Positions 15,273-23,873 of a DNA stretch of 43,561 bases are shown here, piece by piece. Position 1 is the stretch's first letter. The number at the start of each line of letters is the position of its first letter. The DNA is taken from NCBI GenBank assembly GCA_022825185.1, contig JAJDYK010000321.1, positions 1 through 43,561 on the forward strand, read 5' to 3'. Below the pieces are notes generated by a model. That model had not been told where the DNA came from and did no database searches. It saw nothing but the letters and a program-made list of their open reading frames with translations. The position numbers and the translations under genes are program-made. This stretch comes from Candidatus Latescibacterota bacterium. Lineage in GTDB: Bacteria; Latescibacterota; UBA2968; UBA8231.

Positions 15273-17511
15273 CCACGCTCAGAGAAATGCGGCGCAAGGG
15301 GCGTATTTTGCGCTCGATCGTCGCGTAGTAATACTGCAGCGCGTTATCGACCCGCAGGTTGATCTGCAAAGGGCCTAGCTGGTGGCTCAACTGCACGTCG
15401 AGCAAGTAAATGGGAACATAGTCGCGCCCGCACTCGGCAAAGAGGCCGGATACCCGTTCAAAGCGACTGAGGTATTGGAAGTTTACCCGCCCACTCGTAG
15501 GCCCGCGCTTCCCTTGGAGGCCCAGATTGAGGACGTGGCGTGACCGGTAAGGCAGCGGTGCCTGATCGCCGTAGTCGCCGTGGCAATAAGGCGGCAGCAC
15601 TTGGTCCGCATCGAGAAACTCCACGCCATCCACCAAGGTATAAGCCGCCCTAGCTCCTAGGCCTAGTGGCAAGGCAACTAGGAGCTCGCTTTCAAACCCG
15701 CCGACCCGCGCCTGCGCCAAGTTCAGGAAGCGGGCTATGGGCACAGTCCCTCCGGCATAGGGGTCTGGACGCGCCTCAATGAGTCCTCGGTATTCGTTCC
15801 AAAACAGCGCCATATCCAAGGCCAACCACTTCGCCAGCTCTTGCTTGATCCCTACCTCGCTAGACCAAGCCCGTTCGGGATCCAAGGCAGGGTTGGGGCA
15901 GACGCGGATACCAGAGACCTCGGCCTGGGAAAAGACTTCAACCACCGCAGGCACGCGAAAGCCCCGACCAAGCGAAGCCCGCAGCGCGGTCGTCTCCGAC
16001 AGCCGATAGGAAAAGCCGGTCTGAGGACTAAATTCCCCAATGCTTTTGCTCTCGACAGACGGTACTCCGCACGGCCCTTCTGCCAACCCAGAGGCCTCGG
16101 AGAGCCGACTCCAGTCGTAGCGCAACCCGACCGTCCACTCGGCCAGCGGACTGATTTCGTACACGCCTTGGGCGTAGCCAGAGACGGTCATCAGAGAGCG
16201 CGTGCCAAGGAAATCGCTGGGCGAGCGCACCAGATCGGCGATTGAGGCCAGCCCCAGCGTCCAATTCCAACCGCCCAATCCCGTGTAGTCGAATTGACCT
16301 TCGCCCGAAATTTTGTGGCCAGCCGAAGCCAACCCCCCAGCCGCCGCGTTGTTGGTAAAATCCGTGCGGTAATATCCCAGCTTGAGCCGGTAGCCCAAAT
16401 CGCTATGTACCAATCGGTAATACTCGGAGTTGAGGTGTAGTTTCCACGAGACAGTATGGGCTGGTGCGTCGTTTTCGGGCACGGCCAGCGGCTGACTGCG
16501 GTCGCGCCACTGGATGAAAACCCCGTGATCGTCCAGAGCCCAGTTGCCCATCACGCGCCAATAGCTTGTCGGCGAAAAGCGATGCACGGCCTTGGCGTAG
16601 AGGTGGTAGCGGCGGGCATCGCCGTTTTGATGATAGCCGGTGCCCCGGTTGTGCCCCCCGCTCAGCGCCAAGCCGGTCCGGCCCAAGACTCGATTGTGGC
16701 TTACGTCAAACCCGACAAAGTGCATCGGGGACTCGCGCCAACGCCACTGGCTATGCGCTGGCTGACTATACAGCCCGCTGAGCAGCCGAAAGCGGGTGCC
16801 CGGATCGCGCGCCGGATCGCGGGTAAGCACGTTGATCACCCCGCCCAAAGCACCCGTGCCGTATAGGGCCGAGCCAGCCCCTTTGACTACCTCCACGCGC
16901 TCGACTTGCTGCAAGGGCACGGCATCCCACTTGATGTCGCCCACATCCGACGACAGCATTGGAAATCCATCCACCAACATCAGCAGCCGACTGCCTGTGC
17001 CGCGACTGTAGCCGCTCGACCCGCGGACGACGGGCTGGTTACCTACTTGGCTGATGCCCGAGACATAGCGCAGGGGGCCGGTCAGCGAGAAGGCGTTGTG
17101 ATCGGCGATGCGCTCGGCATCGGCTACTGAGATGCTAATGGGAGCTTGGGCAAAAGTCTGGGAACGGCGGGCAGCAGAGACAACTAGTTCGGGAACTTCG
17201 ACAGCCGTAGGTTCGAGGGCGACGACGCGCTCCTCCTCCCCGGGCGCAACGCCGCGTAGCGTGTGCGAGCGATAGCCAATATGCGAACAAAGCAGGTCGT
17301 ATTGGCCGTCAGGCAAGCCCCCGACCCGGCAGTAGCCCTCTTCGTCGGCGTACCCTCCGAATTCCGTCCCCAGTACCGCCAACGTCGCGCCGGGCAGCGG
17401 GGTTTGATCGCTGGCGTCGAAGACGCGGACGACGATATCAGCGGCCGAGCTCGGCCAGCAATTCAGCAGGCAAAGCGCGCTCGCATAGAGCAGTGCTAAG
17501 CTCGGTCTCAT
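15259..17511 (-). CDS. TonB-dependent outer-membrane receptor
   Basis: A 750-residue outer-membrane receptor. A signal peptide ends near SSAA (residues 1-24), and a CarboxypepD_reg-like domain covers about 25-105 (DQTPLPGATLAVLGT...GYRSHTLRG). The plug domain (about 110-235) has VRGSSGYSRGTGSRLLMLVDG and VEVVKGAGSALYGTGALGGVINV. The rest is a beta-barrel ending in a terminal beta-strand (RRISLSVDGAL). It imports a scarce nutrient such as a siderophore, cobalamin or oligosaccharide with TonB-ExbBD energy. Its start overlaps the preceding lipoprotein gene by 74 bp and its end overlaps the kinase start by 14 bp. Cargo is not decidable. Confidence 0.93.
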   Translation of the reverse strand: MRPSLALLYASALCLLNCWPSSAADIVVRVFDASDQTPLPGATLAVLGTEFGGYADEEGYCRVGGLPDGQYDLLCSHIGYRSHTLRGVAPGEEERVVALEPTAVEVPELVVSAARRSQTFAQAPISISVADAERIADHNAFSLTGPLRYVSGISQVGNQPVVRGSSGYSRGTGSRLLMLVDGFPMLSSDVGDIKWDAVPLQQVERVEVVKGAGSALYGTGALGGVINVLTRDPARDPGTRFRLLSGLYSQPAHSQWRWRESPMHFVGFDVSHNRVLGRTGLALSGGHNRGTGYHQNGDARRYHLYAKAVHRFSPTSYWRVMGNWALDDHGVFIQWRDRSQPLAVPENDAPAHTVSWKLHLNSEYYRLVHSDLGYRLKLGYYRTDFTNNAAAGGLASAGHKISGEGQFDYTGLGGWNWTLGLASIADLVRSPSDFLGTRSLMTVSGYAQGVYEISPLAEWTVGLRYDWSRLSEASGLAEGPCGVPSVESKSIGEFSPQTGFSYRLSETTALRASLGRGFRVPAVVEVFSQAEVSGIRVCPNPALDPERAWSSEVGIKQELAKWLALDMALFWNEYRGLIEARPDPYAGGTVPIARFLNLAQARVGGFESELLVALPLGLGARAAYTLVDGVEFLDADQVLPPYCHGDYGDQAPLPYRSRHVLNLGLQGKRGPTSGRVNFQYLSRFERVSGLFAECGRDYVPIYLLDVQLSHQLGPLQINLRVDNALQYYYATIERKIRPLRRISLSVDGAL

Positions 17512-17950
17512 GGTCCAATACAGCGAAGTTGACCTCGATATTTATGTCAGAGACAACCTCCCCGGGGCCGACCTCCACTGGCGAGGGGCGGTCGGCATCG
17601 GGTAGGTGATAGCAACCCAAAAGCGAGGTAAGATCCCAGAACTGATCCTCTTGGCGCCAAGCCACGACGATCCACTGATATACGCCTTCTCCATCTAAGG
17701 GGACGAAATAGTCATAGGACTCGACCCTGAGCGCGACCTCAGTGTCCCAGCCGTTAATTCTAAAAAAATCGGCAAACGAAGCAGGTGGCTCGCGATAGAC
17801 GGCCACGGCCACCTGCCCCACGTTCGCGGGCCACTCGCCGACAAAGTGCAGCCGACCAGCGATCCCGGTCTGGCCGGTGGCCTCGGCATCGAGACCGCGG
17901 TCGCAGCCCCAGCAAAAGACTAGGGCCGCGACCAAACACCAAAACGGCAC
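17438..17950 (-). CDS. Putative lipoprotein upstream of the TonB receptor
   Basis: A 170-residue protein with a short hydrophobic leader and Cys at residue 16 (FCWGC), suggesting a lipoprotein. A beta-sandwich-like body follows (GIAGRLHFVGEWP...VAVYREPPASF), and a VSDINIEVNF segment resembles the last strand of FCB lipoproteins. The frame then continues 20 or so codons into the TonB receptor gene, giving an overlap of 74 bp. The start is GTG at 17950, 6 bp after the upstream lipoprotein stop. It is probably a surface or periplasmic partner of the receptor; function unknown. Confidence 0.6.
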   Translation of the reverse strand: MPFWCLVAALVFCWGCDRGLDAEATGQTGIAGRLHFVGEWPANVGQVAVAVYREPPASFADFFRINGWDTEVALRVESYDYFVPLDGEGVYQWIVVAWRQEDQFWDLTSLLGCYHLPDADRPSPVEVGPGEVVSDINIEVNFAVLDHETELSTALCERALPAELLAELGR

Positions 17951-17956
17951 GACCTG

Positions 17957-18478
17957 CTAGCCAGCAGCAGCGGCAGCCTCGGCAGCAGCAGCGGCAGCAG
18001 CCGAAACTTCGGCGACGTCAAATTCTACGCCGTTGATGGTTATCGTCCCGGTAGCAGAAAGGCCGTCAGTCCCGACCGAAAGCTGCATATCGAGTATCAA
18101 CTCGGCCTCATGCGATCCAGAAAGGGTAACCTCTCCGCTCAGCGGAATGGGCGTCTGATCCAAGCCGACACTCAAGGCACCGTTGGCTACCAACTCGCCA
18201 TCGGGTGAGTACTCATTCAACGTCCAATCACTGCCTGATATCTCCACCGAGCCGCCACCTTCCCCCGGCACCGACGTCGTACCGGGAACCAGCGCGGCGA
18301 AGAAGATATTCGTAAAAGCGGTGACCACCGTGCCGTACAAGCCGACGATTTCAGGCGTTATCTCAGCCGCCGCCGGCTCGGGCTCCACGGGCGCGGGTTC
18401 GTCGTCGCCACCACAGGCGACCAGCACCAGAGCACCGCACAGGACCAAGGCCGTGGTTTTATCCAGCCATTTGCGCAT
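17957..18478 (-). CDS. Putative lipoprotein with alanine-rich tail
   Basis: A 173-residue protein with a clear lipoprotein signal (LVLVAC, Cys at 22), an acidic Pro/Glu linker and a beta-rich body (VEISGSDWTLNEY, GEVTLSGSHEAELIL). The tail is almost pure alanine (SAAAAAAAEAAAAAG), written by GCx/CAG-like triplet repeats. A strong GAGGAGG site lies 7 nt before the ATG. It heads the leftward operon of lipoprotein, receptor, kinase, CoA-transferase and P450. Function unknown; not a recognised enzyme. Confidence 0.65.
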   Translation of the reverse strand: MRKWLDKTTALVLCGALVLVACGGDDEPAPVEPEPAAAEITPEIVGLYGTVVTAFTNIFFAALVPGTTSVPGEGGGSVEISGSDWTLNEYSPDGELVANGALSVGLDQTPIPLSGEVTLSGSHEAELILDMQLSVGTDGLSATGTITINGVEFDVAEVSAAAAAAAEAAAAAG

Positions 18479-18549
18479 GATATTACCCTCCTCAAAGGAT
18501 TAAGTGCGCCAAGCAATCCCAACGCACAGAATTGTAAATGAGCACTCGC

Positions 18550-19656
18550 TCAAGAAGCGGTTTCGCTCCCCCGAACGTAGCGCACTAGGGCCTTTTCGTC
18601 CAGCACGCAGCCCAAGCCCGGCTGCATGGGCGTGGGCACGTATCCATCGACAAAAGGAATCGGCTCGACAATCAGATCATTTTCGCGCGTCCAGCTCCCC
18701 ACAAAATCCGAAGCCATCGTGCAGTTGGGCGCGGCCGCGGCCGCGTGGACGTATGATGTATCGACAATGCCCAAGTCATTGCCCGACCCGTGCCAGCAGC
18801 GCAGGCCCGCCGCGGCCGCTACGGCCGCGTTCTTCTGAAAGCCCACGAGGCTGCCGCCCAAGTTCAGACAATCGACGACCTCGGCCTTGATGGCGCGGAT
18901 AATCTGCGGCCCACTCCCCACGTGCATGGCCACCGGCAGATTGATGGCCTCGTGGATCTGGATATAACCTTCCAAGTCCGACTTGGGGATGGGATCCTCA
19001 AAGACCTCGACATTGCCCACGGCCTCTAACTGCTGCGCCAGTTCGATGGTCTGCTCGGCCGTGTGGAAGCGCTCATTGGGATCGACCGTCACCTTGAAAT
19101 CCACGCCGCCGACCTCGCGCATGGCCTGGAGCCTCTCGACCATCGGCTCCTCGATCTTGCACTTAATCTTGACGCCTTTGAACCCGTGCTCAAGCGCCCG
19201 CTCGACCGCCCGCTTACCATCTTTAACCGTCAGATGCCCCATCCAATAGTCAGCCCGCACTCGGTCGCGCACCGCGCCGCCCAACAGCGCGTGTACCGGC
19301 ACCTGACGAGCCTTGCCCACCAAGTCAAAGACCGCCATTTCAAAGGCGTCGTACGCCGGCCCGGTCCCCACCGTCGGCAGTTCCTCTGTACCGTCGTGCC
19401 GATCAGCGAAAATATCCTGCAAAGTCAGTTGCTCGGGGTCTTTGCCCAAAAGCCGAGTCGCCCCTTCCTGGACCTGTTCGAGCGGCACACCGCGGCCAGT
19501 CTCGCCCAAGCCCACCAACTCGGTATCCGTATTCAGGCGCACAATGTGCTTGGGCACTTGGTCCCACCCGGTCTCGGGCACGCATTCCGGGCTATGCACT
19601 CGCCCGGGGATCGTCGGCACCACTACGGTCCAAATATCAACAGACGTTATTTTCAT
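18550..19656 (-). CDS. Enolase-superfamily protein (mandelate racemase/MLE type) with unusual metal site
   Basis: A 368-residue enolase-superfamily protein. The catalytic KxK of the MLE branch is GVKIK (Lys163, Lys165). The first two metal ligands are Asp192 (VDPNER) and Glu220 (FEDPIP). The third acidic ligand expected around residue 245 is absent (PVAMHVGSG, His245). The usual C-terminal general-acid Lys position reads LNLGG. So it may use a different metal geometry or chemistry. The start is the ATG at 19656 with GAGGAGG 5 nt upstream; an upstream in-frame start lacks this. It follows the M42 peptidase gene by 10 bp and ends the transporter operon. Confidence 0.85.
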   Translation of the reverse strand: MKITSVDIWTVVVPTIPGRVHSPECVPETGWDQVPKHIVRLNTDTELVGLGETGRGVPLEQVQEGATRLLGKDPEQLTLQDIFADRHDGTEELPTVGTGPAYDAFEMAVFDLVGKARQVPVHALLGGAVRDRVRADYWMGHLTVKDGKRAVERALEHGFKGVKIKCKIEEPMVERLQAMREVGGVDFKVTVDPNERFHTAEQTIELAQQLEAVGNVEVFEDPIPKSDLEGYIQIHEAINLPVAMHVGSGPQIIRAIKAEVVDCLNLGGSLVGFQKNAAVAAAAGLRCWHGSGNDLGIVDTSYVHAAAAAPNCTMASDFVGSWTRENDLIVEPIPFVDGYVPTPMQPGLGCVLDEKALVRYVRGSETAS

Positions 19657-19666
19657 AGCTCCCTCC

Positions 19667-20731
19667 TCAAGGAGTAAAGTTAGCCTCGGCATCCACAGAA
19701 AGCGCGAACTCGGCCAGTAGCTTGGCCGTGTGGTCCAAGTCGGCCAAGGACGCGATCTCGACTGGCGTGTGCATGTAGCGCTGCGGCACGCTGACTAGGC
19801 CAGTGGCCACCCCGGCCCGACTGAGCTGGATGGCGTTGGCGTCCGTGCCCGTCCCCCCTGGCTCAGCTTGGATTTGATAGGGAATTTTCTTCTTTTTGGC
19901 CACTTTTACCAACCGCTCGTACACGACCGGGTTGGCGTTGGCCCCGCGCAAAATAACCGGCCCCCCACCTAACTTGCACTCGCCGACTTGGCGCTTATCA
20001 ACATCTGGATGGTCCGTTGCCCACGTCACATCCACGGCAATACCCACCAGCGGATCTACCCCATAAGCACTAGTCTTAGCTCCCCGCAGCCCCACTTCCT
20101 CCTGCACAGTGGCCACCGCATACACCGCGGCGCGGCACTTGCGCTTGGCGCGGCTGACTCGCCGCAGCGCCTCGGCCACCACCCAAGCACCGGCCTTATT
20201 GTCAATCCCCCGCGACACCACCAGCCCATTGCGCAGTTCCTCAAAGTTGGCGTCGTAGGTCCCTGGATCGCCGATGGCCACCAGTTGCTTCGCTTCATCC
20301 GCGTCGGCAGCGCCGATGTCGATCCACAAGTCCTGTTTGTCCGGTACTTTGCTGCGATCCGCTGCCTTCATCAGGTGGATAGGCTTTTTGCCCAACACGC
20401 CCAAAACCGGCCCTTGCGCCGTGTGGATGCGCACTTTGCGGCCCGGCACGATCTGCAAGTCAAAGCCGCCGATGGTGTCAAAGTACAGATACCCTTTGTC
20501 GTCGATGTAAACGATCTGGAAACCCAACTCGTCGGCGTGCCCGGCGAACATGATCTTGGGGCTACCAGCTTCGTTGTGGACGCCAATGGTATTGCCATGC
20601 ACATCGACTTCGACGCGGTCGGCGTACTTTTCTACCGCGTCCTTCCACACCGCCCGCACCGGCCCTTCGTAACCCGAAGGACTAGGGGCACTGAGCAGAT
20701 CGACGAGAAACCGCTTAGATGCTGAACGCAT
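19667..20731 (-). CDS. M42-family metal-dependent aminopeptidase
   Basis: A 354-residue protein of the M42 (glutamyl aminopeptidase/TET) family, normal length. The di-metal and catalytic residues are present: GHADELGF (His65, Asp67), GIDNKAG (Asp177), VQEEVG (Glu211, Glu212), AVDVTW (Asp234) and MHTPVE (His321). These enzymes form cytoplasmic assemblies that trim small peptides. The ATG at 20731 has an AGGAG site; a longer frame upstream lacks one and overlaps the symporter. It lies between a solute symporter and an enolase-superfamily gene, so a peptide or N-acyl compound could be the imported substrate; this is inference. Confidence 0.9.
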   Translation of the reverse strand: MRSASKRFLVDLLSAPSPSGYEGPVRAVWKDAVEKYADRVEVDVHGNTIGVHNEAGSPKIMFAGHADELGFQIVYIDDKGYLYFDTIGGFDLQIVPGRKVRIHTAQGPVLGVLGKKPIHLMKAADRSKVPDKQDLWIDIGAADADEAKQLVAIGDPGTYDANFEELRNGLVVSRGIDNKAGAWVVAEALRRVSRAKRKCRAAVYAVATVQEEVGLRGAKTSAYGVDPLVGIAVDVTWATDHPDVDKRQVGECKLGGGPVILRGANANPVVYERLVKVAKKKKIPYQIQAEPGGTGTDANAIQLSRAGVATGLVSVPQRYMHTPVEIASLADLDHTAKLLAEFALSVDAEANFTP

Positions 20732-20741
20732 ATATCTCCTT

Positions 20742-22196
20742 CTAGTCTGATTTCGCTGGTTTGCAGCAGGCACCAATGGCGCAGACCACTGTGTTGACGA
20801 CGAGACCAATCACCCCGGCGTGAAATCCCCAGATCATCGGCTTGCCCCCAAAGGTCAACCCCAGCGCCACCGCCAACCCGCACACCATGCCGGTCAGCGC
20901 CGTCCGCGCCGACAGCCGCTTCCAGTACAGTCCGAGAAAAAAGCACGGCACAACTTGGATCAAAATCTCGAATTTTAACTCTAGCAACCGCACCAAGGTC
21001 GCATCGGTGCCAATTGCCACCGCGACCAGCACGGCGACGATGACCCACGAGCAAATCTTGCCCACCTTCGTCAGCTCAGCCTCAGTAGCCTGCGGCCGGA
21101 AATACGGCAGGTAAATGTCCTTAGTAAACATCGACGAGATCGACAACAGCGCCGAATCTGCCGTGGACATCAGCGCCGCCAGCACTGCGGCAAAAATCGC
21201 CACCACCAGCCAGTAGCCCAGCGCGGACTCGCCCATCACCAGCGCACAGAGCCGGGCCAGCACCTGTTCGCTTTCAGCTTTGGTCAGATCGGGCAACACC
21301 ACCGCAGCCGTCAGGCCGCATATCAAGGCTACCAACGTAGTAGTAAGCGGCATAAAAGCCATCAGGGTCAGCGAACGCTTGAGCACTGCGACCGAGCGGC
21401 TGGCGTACAGCCGTTGGATCGCCTGCGGGTAGATAGCCGCCCCGCAGCCCAACAACAGCGCGTAGCTAATCCACTTGTTGGCCCCCTCCAGACTCGGCGC
21501 TTGCACCTTGGGCGGATCCATTTCGCTCAGTTGGGCCACCACCTGCCCCAAGCCACCACCTAGATTCTGCGGGATGATAAAGACCAAGATGCCGAAGCCC
21601 AACAGCAGCACACCCCCCTGCATAACATCCGTCCACGCCACCGAGCGCATCCCCCCCAAGGTCTCATAGATGACCATAATTATCGCCAAGCCGATAATAC
21701 CGTAGCTGCCGGGAATCGCGCCGTCAGTGATCCCCTCGACGGCCGCGCCCATCGCCTTGAGTTGGGCTAACGCGTAGTTGCCCAGTGCGTAGATCATCAA
21801 GATCGTGCTCAAAAGCGTCAGCACCGACGAGCGGAAGCGATGCGTAATGTAGTCGCCAGGGGTGATAAATCCCTCTTTGCGCGCCAGCGCGACCAAGCGC
21901 GGGGCAAAGAGCATGTAGCCGACGATGATCGAGAACATAAAGAGCACCGACGCCGTCCACTCAAAGCCAATGCGATAGGTCTTGCCCGTGTAGCCAAAGA
22001 GCGTGTTGCCGCTGTACTGGGTCGCATAGAGCGTCAAAAAAAGCACCAGCAGACCCATCGAGCGCCCCGCCAGATAGAAGTCGGCCATGCTGTTGGAGCG
22101 GCGGCGCGTGCGCGCAATCCACCCCACGCCGATCATTGAGACTAGGTACAATCCTACCGCAATGAGCGCACCCGGACCAAACACCATGCCGCCCAT
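20742..22196 (-). CDS. Sodium:solute symporter family transporter
   Basis: A 484-residue inner-membrane protein with about thirteen hydrophobic segments, typical of the SSS family (LeuT-like fold; PutP/PanF relatives). Visible blocks are DFYLAGRSMG near the N-terminus, ATQYSGNTLFGYTGK in TM2 and GGMRSVAWTDVMQ in the middle. It would import a small organic solute with Na+. I chose the ATG at 22196, whose A overlaps the last base of the upstream TGA (TGATG), indicating translational coupling with the small membrane protein. Downstream peptidase and enolase-superfamily genes suggest it feeds them. Confidence 0.9.
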   Translation of the reverse strand: MGGMVFGPGALIAVGLYLVSMIGVGWIARTRRRSNSMADFYLAGRSMGLLVLFLTLYATQYSGNTLFGYTGKTYRIGFEWTASVLFMFSIIVGYMLFAPRLVALARKEGFITPGDYITHRFRSSVLTLLSTILMIYALGNYALAQLKAMGAAVEGITDGAIPGSYGIIGLAIIMVIYETLGGMRSVAWTDVMQGGVLLLGFGILVFIIPQNLGGGLGQVVAQLSEMDPPKVQAPSLEGANKWISYALLLGCGAAIYPQAIQRLYASRSVAVLKRSLTLMAFMPLTTTLVALICGLTAAVVLPDLTKAESEQVLARLCALVMGESALGYWLVVAIFAAVLAALMSTADSALLSISSMFTKDIYLPYFRPQATEAELTKVGKICSWVIVAVLVAVAIGTDATLVRLLELKFEILIQVVPCFFLGLYWKRLSARTALTGMVCGLAVALGLTFGGKPMIWGFHAGVIGLVVNTVVCAIGACCKPAKSD

Positions 22197-22435
22197 CACG
22201 CTTCCTCCTCGGCATCAATCCAGTAGCGACGGATCACAAAGGCCGTCCAAGCGGCCAACAGCAGCACCGCCCCCAGCGACACCGCCACCCACAGCGGGAA
22301 GCCCAACACCAGCGGCCCCCGATACCCTTCGGGCCAGTACCAGGGAACGGCCACTGCATAGAGCAGCAAATAGACGATCCAGACGTAGCCGACCTTGCGC
22401 GGCTCAGAGACGAGTTGTTCTTGAGAATCATTCAT
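22196..22435 (-). CDS. Small two-TM membrane protein, symporter partner (DUF3311-like)
   Basis: A 79-residue protein with two hydrophobic segments (about 18-36 and 43-65), flanked by charged ends (RRYWIDAEEEA). The pattern of two TM helices with PLVLGFPLWV between them, encoded directly before an SSS symporter, resembles DUF3311-type partners of such transporters. The start is the ATG at 22435; no strong ribosome-binding site is visible, and a TTG three codons upstream is possible. Its stop overlaps the symporter start. Probable auxiliary subunit; inferred from context. Confidence 0.7.
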   Translation of the reverse strand: MNDSQEQLVSEPRKVGYVWIVYLLLYAVAVPWYWPEGYRGPLVLGFPLWVAVSLGAVLLLAAWTAFVIRRYWIDAEEEA

Positions 22436-22520
22436 AGAGATCAAATCAAAGCGCAGACACCGGAGTTGACAAGGCCGCCGCCGCTATTGGAGCGAGGCGA
22501 CCGTTGCACCGGAAGTGGTC

Positions 22521-23696
22521 CTAAATCCTGTCGAAAGGCACTGTGCTCGCCCCCTGCGGCCGGGGTCCGGTAGGACGGATAGGCATGTTTTCGGGGGCCT
22601 GGTACTGCACGTCCAAATGCGGCGTCTCCAGCCGTATATGGCCCTGGTGACGCGAATCCATCAGGGCGTCCAGACCGCCGCTTACCAGCAGGGTGCGCTC
22701 CACCGGGTACTGCGGCTGGCCCGTGAGAAACATCTCCTGGATATTGAGGCCCAAGTAGCTGAAGTGAGGATAGGGCGGCCCGTGCAAGCGCAGGCCCGTG
22801 GCCTGTACCTCGCCGTTGACGCGGGCCGCGTACGACCATTCCTCGACGTACCCATTCAACTGCAGCAGGGCGGCCTTGAAACCATCCCTGTATTCTAGCA
22901 GAAAGGCCGCTGGATTTTCGCAGGCCTCCTCCATGGGTTCGGCCGAGGTTTTGCCCACGGCCGCAGCCGCAGCCGCCAACTCGCGCGACCACAGGCCGTC
23001 GGCACCGGCCTGCCACACAGCCTCACCCTCCAGACACTGCACGGCCGCCAGACCTGTCTCACCGCCCCGACGCCGCTCGATCATGGCCTGCAGGCCCTCA
23101 AAGCCGTGATAGCCGTAGGACTCAATGCCGCCAAAGCTGAGCATGAGGGCGTCTTCGATGGGGGCATCCCGCTCGTGTTCGAGCCAAGGGTCGCGCCAGC
23201 CCAAGGGCACTGAAGAGCCGGCCATAAAGGGGACGTTCAGTTCCACGGCCCGGTCGTACATCCACTTGGCGTCGCACCAGTTGTAGGACAGATGCTTGTC
23301 GCTGAACACCGGCACCGAGCGGCCAGAGGTGGCCATAACGCCGCTTATCTGTTCAAAGAAAAAGCGCCTGGGATACAGGTGCTGGCCCTTCTCGTTGAAG
23401 GCGTAGCTGCCGTGTTCGCCAATGGAGATTACGCCATCGACGGCCAATTTGTTGCCACCCAGACACAGGGCCGCGGGGATACTCTGGTACACGGGTATAT
23501 CATATTCTTTGGATACTTGTAGGCCGATATCATTGTCGGGTATCTGATCCAGGTACATGGAGGCGATATCTACCTGCGGCTCCTGCATGCCCTCGTCCGT
23601 GGGAAAACCCTTGATGAACTTGCCGACAATGACATCGGCGTGCGCCGGGACGCGGTATTCGGTGATAATAGCGGCGATCTTTTTGCGCTGGGCCAT
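22521..23696 (-). CDS. Conserved protein of unknown function (Rossmann-like, Planctomycetes-type)
   Basis: A 391-residue protein starting MAQRKKIAAIITEYRVPAHA, a beta-strand and loop like that of nucleotide-binding or sugar-binding oxidoreductase relatives but without a GxGxxG. Further conserved-looking blocks are DVIVGKFIKGF, SIGEHGSYAFNEKGQ, GSSVPLGWRDP and SFGGIESYGYHGFEGLQ. I recall similar proteins in Planctomycetes and related heterotrophs, labelled hypothetical; no function is established. The ATG at 23696 has an AGAGG site; the longer frame to 23801 overlaps the divergent promoter region. It is divergent from the Gfo/Idh/MocA gene at 23874, possibly co-regulated with it. Confidence 0.7.
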   Translation of the reverse strand: MAQRKKIAAIITEYRVPAHADVIVGKFIKGFPTDEGMQEPQVDIASMYLDQIPDNDIGLQVSKEYDIPVYQSIPAALCLGGNKLAVDGVISIGEHGSYAFNEKGQHLYPRRFFFEQISGVMATSGRSVPVFSDKHLSYNWCDAKWMYDRAVELNVPFMAGSSVPLGWRDPWLEHERDAPIEDALMLSFGGIESYGYHGFEGLQAMIERRRGGETGLAAVQCLEGEAVWQAGADGLWSRELAAAAAAVGKTSAEPMEEACENPAAFLLEYRDGFKAALLQLNGYVEEWSYAARVNGEVQATGLRLHGPPYPHFSYLGLNIQEMFLTGQPQYPVERTLLVSGGLDALMDSRHQGHIRLETPHLDVQYQAPENMPIRPTGPRPQGASTVPFDRI

Positions 23697-23773
23697 GATT
23701 GCCTCTCTATTGTTGGATTTGGTTGGATCAAGATAATATCCCGGCGACAGTCCGCAATCGCATTGGGAACTCT

Positions 23774-23803
23774 GGCCGCATTTTTGAAAAACCGGCCGCA
23801 TTT
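23774..23803. repeat. Direct repeat, candidate operator
   Basis: GGCCGCATTT occurs at 23774-23783 and again at 23794-23803, exactly 20 bp apart (two helical turns), in the divergent intergenic region between 23696 and 23874. Such spacing suits a dimeric regulator binding both copies on one face; no regulator gene is adjacent. Confidence 0.4.
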
Positions 23804-23828
23804 ACTTCGTTGGGCTATTTGGTCTATA

Positions 23829-23834
23829 TATAAT
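23829..23834 (+). promoter_or_regulatory. Perfect -10 element (TATAAT) upstream of the Gfo/Idh/MocA gene
   Basis: TATAAT lies 40 bp before the ATG at 23874 within a TA-rich stretch. No good -35 hexamer is found at 16-18 bp spacing, so activation by a factor bound at the adjacent direct repeats is plausible. Confidence 0.45.
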
Positions 23835-23873
23835 GTCAAAATCACATAAAATTCAGTCTCAGGAGGTTTTTCA

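Noticed and set aside
17960..18005. Triplet-repeat tract as a possible phase-variable or CRISPR-like repeat
   Set aside because: It encodes an alanine-rich tail in frame; units are three bases, imperfect, without spacers.
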